64,000 bases of DNA from Neorhizobium tomejilense. Lineage in GTDB: Bacteria; Pseudomonadota; Alphaproteobacteria; Rhizobiales; Rhizobiaceae. The stretch covers positions 186,001-250,000 of the forward strand of contig PVBG01000002.1 of NCBI GenBank assembly GCA_002968845.1. Reading direction: 5' to 3'. Under the pieces are notes generated by a model that saw only the letters and a list, made by a program, of their open reading frames with translations, was not told the DNA's origin and made no database searches. This document shows, piece after piece, positions 63,886-64,000 of this stretch; the first letter of the stretch is position 1, and every line of letters begins with the position of its first letter. The position numbers were made by a program, and so were the translations under genes.

Positions 63886-64000
63886 CAATCGTCCCATTCA
63901 TCGCGCAATTCGCGTATGCGAGAGACAGCTTCTTCGACGCTGACAGACGGCCTGCCTTCAGCCTTGTATTTCCTGATGGCTTCCAGCGTATCTGCAATGC
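63885..64000 (-). CDS. Antitoxin partner of the PIN toxin, C-terminal fragment
   Basis: The minus-strand frame open at the window edge encodes the last 37 residues of a protein: DTLEAIRKYKAEGRPSVSVE, then a charged tail ending in SRIRELRDEWDD. Its TGA (63885-63887) shares one base with the toxin ATG. Position, size and the acidic C-terminal tail, likely to bind the toxin, fit a VapB-like antitoxin. The DNA-binding part lies beyond the window, so the family is open. Confidence 0.65.
   Translation of the reverse strand, partial: IADTLEAIRKYKAEGRPSVSVEEAVSRIRELRDEWDD

Overview
The window reads as a chromosomal segment of an alphaproteobacterium of the Rhizobiales, most likely Rhizobiaceae (Rhizobium/Agrobacterium/Neorhizobium type). 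The grounds are high GC with dense coding, a Caulobacter/Agrobacterium-style cpa/ctp (tad) pilus locus, a simple rhizobial flagellin, an LpsL-type epimerase, BMP-type nucleoside uptake and short Shine-Dalgarno-led genes, many of them with TGATG or ATGA stop/start overlaps. Genus is inference; no rRNA gene is present.

Layout. 1-5.2 kb: end of an MFS transporter, an exported dienelactone-hydrolase-like protein, a cysteine-rich secreted protein, a DUF1772 membrane protein, and a GNAT / XRE-cupin regulator pair divergent from an MFS exporter. 5.2-8.9 kb: lepA, an orphan CcdA-type antitoxin with its own operator, a stand-alone flagellin gene and a small hypothetical. 9.0-14.3 kb: a compact catabolic island with a MarR regulator divergent from a MobA-like flavoprotein hydroxylase, then a TetR regulator, a pyrone-dicarboxylate-lactonase-like amidohydrolase and an orphan Bug-type solute-binding protein. 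14.3-20.7 kb: a complete leucine/isovalerate degradation operon (ivd, mccB, mccA, mvaB, enoyl-CoA hydratase). 20.9-24.1 kb: small exported protein, NlpC/P60 hydrolase, MarR-like regulator and M17 leucyl aminopeptidase.

24.2-36.4 kb is the Flp/Tad pilus region: tadD (+), a 23-residue membrane ORF, then tadC, tadB, cpaF, cpaE, cpaD, cpaC, cpaB, cpaA and the Flp pilin on the minus strand. On the other side of a 403-bp intergenic region lie a stand-alone pilus N-terminal-domain protein and two TadE-like pseudopilins.

36.5-48.3 kb is a nucleoside-salvage region. deoB, add, upp and an aspartic protease lie on the plus strand. A long minus-strand array encodes a BMP-type nucleoside ABC transporter (binding protein, ATPase, two permeases) followed by cdd, punA, deoC and deoA, so uptake, deamination, phosphorolysis and deoxyribose-phosphate cleavage are contiguous. 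A strong intrinsic terminator lies between the binding protein and the ATPase.

48.6-64 kb: small membrane protein, tRNA-Ser(GGA), a nearly 500-bp gene-poor stretch, a di-haem cytochrome c peroxidase-like gene paired with a chemoreceptor, small exported proteins, manB/manC-type GDP-mannose genes, an LpsL-like epimerase, an orphan response regulator, a DUF1236-like protein, pncB, a proline-rich membrane protein, a hydroxyacid dehydrogenase and yejF. A PIN-domain toxin/antitoxin pair runs directly into yejF through stop/start overlaps and is cut by the window edge. No CRISPR array, insertion sequence, integrase or prophage was seen. The points most worth checking are the cytochrome-chemoreceptor pair, the toxin module coupled to yejF, the tiny ORF in the pilus locus, the orphan CcdA, and the incomplete aromatic-acid island.
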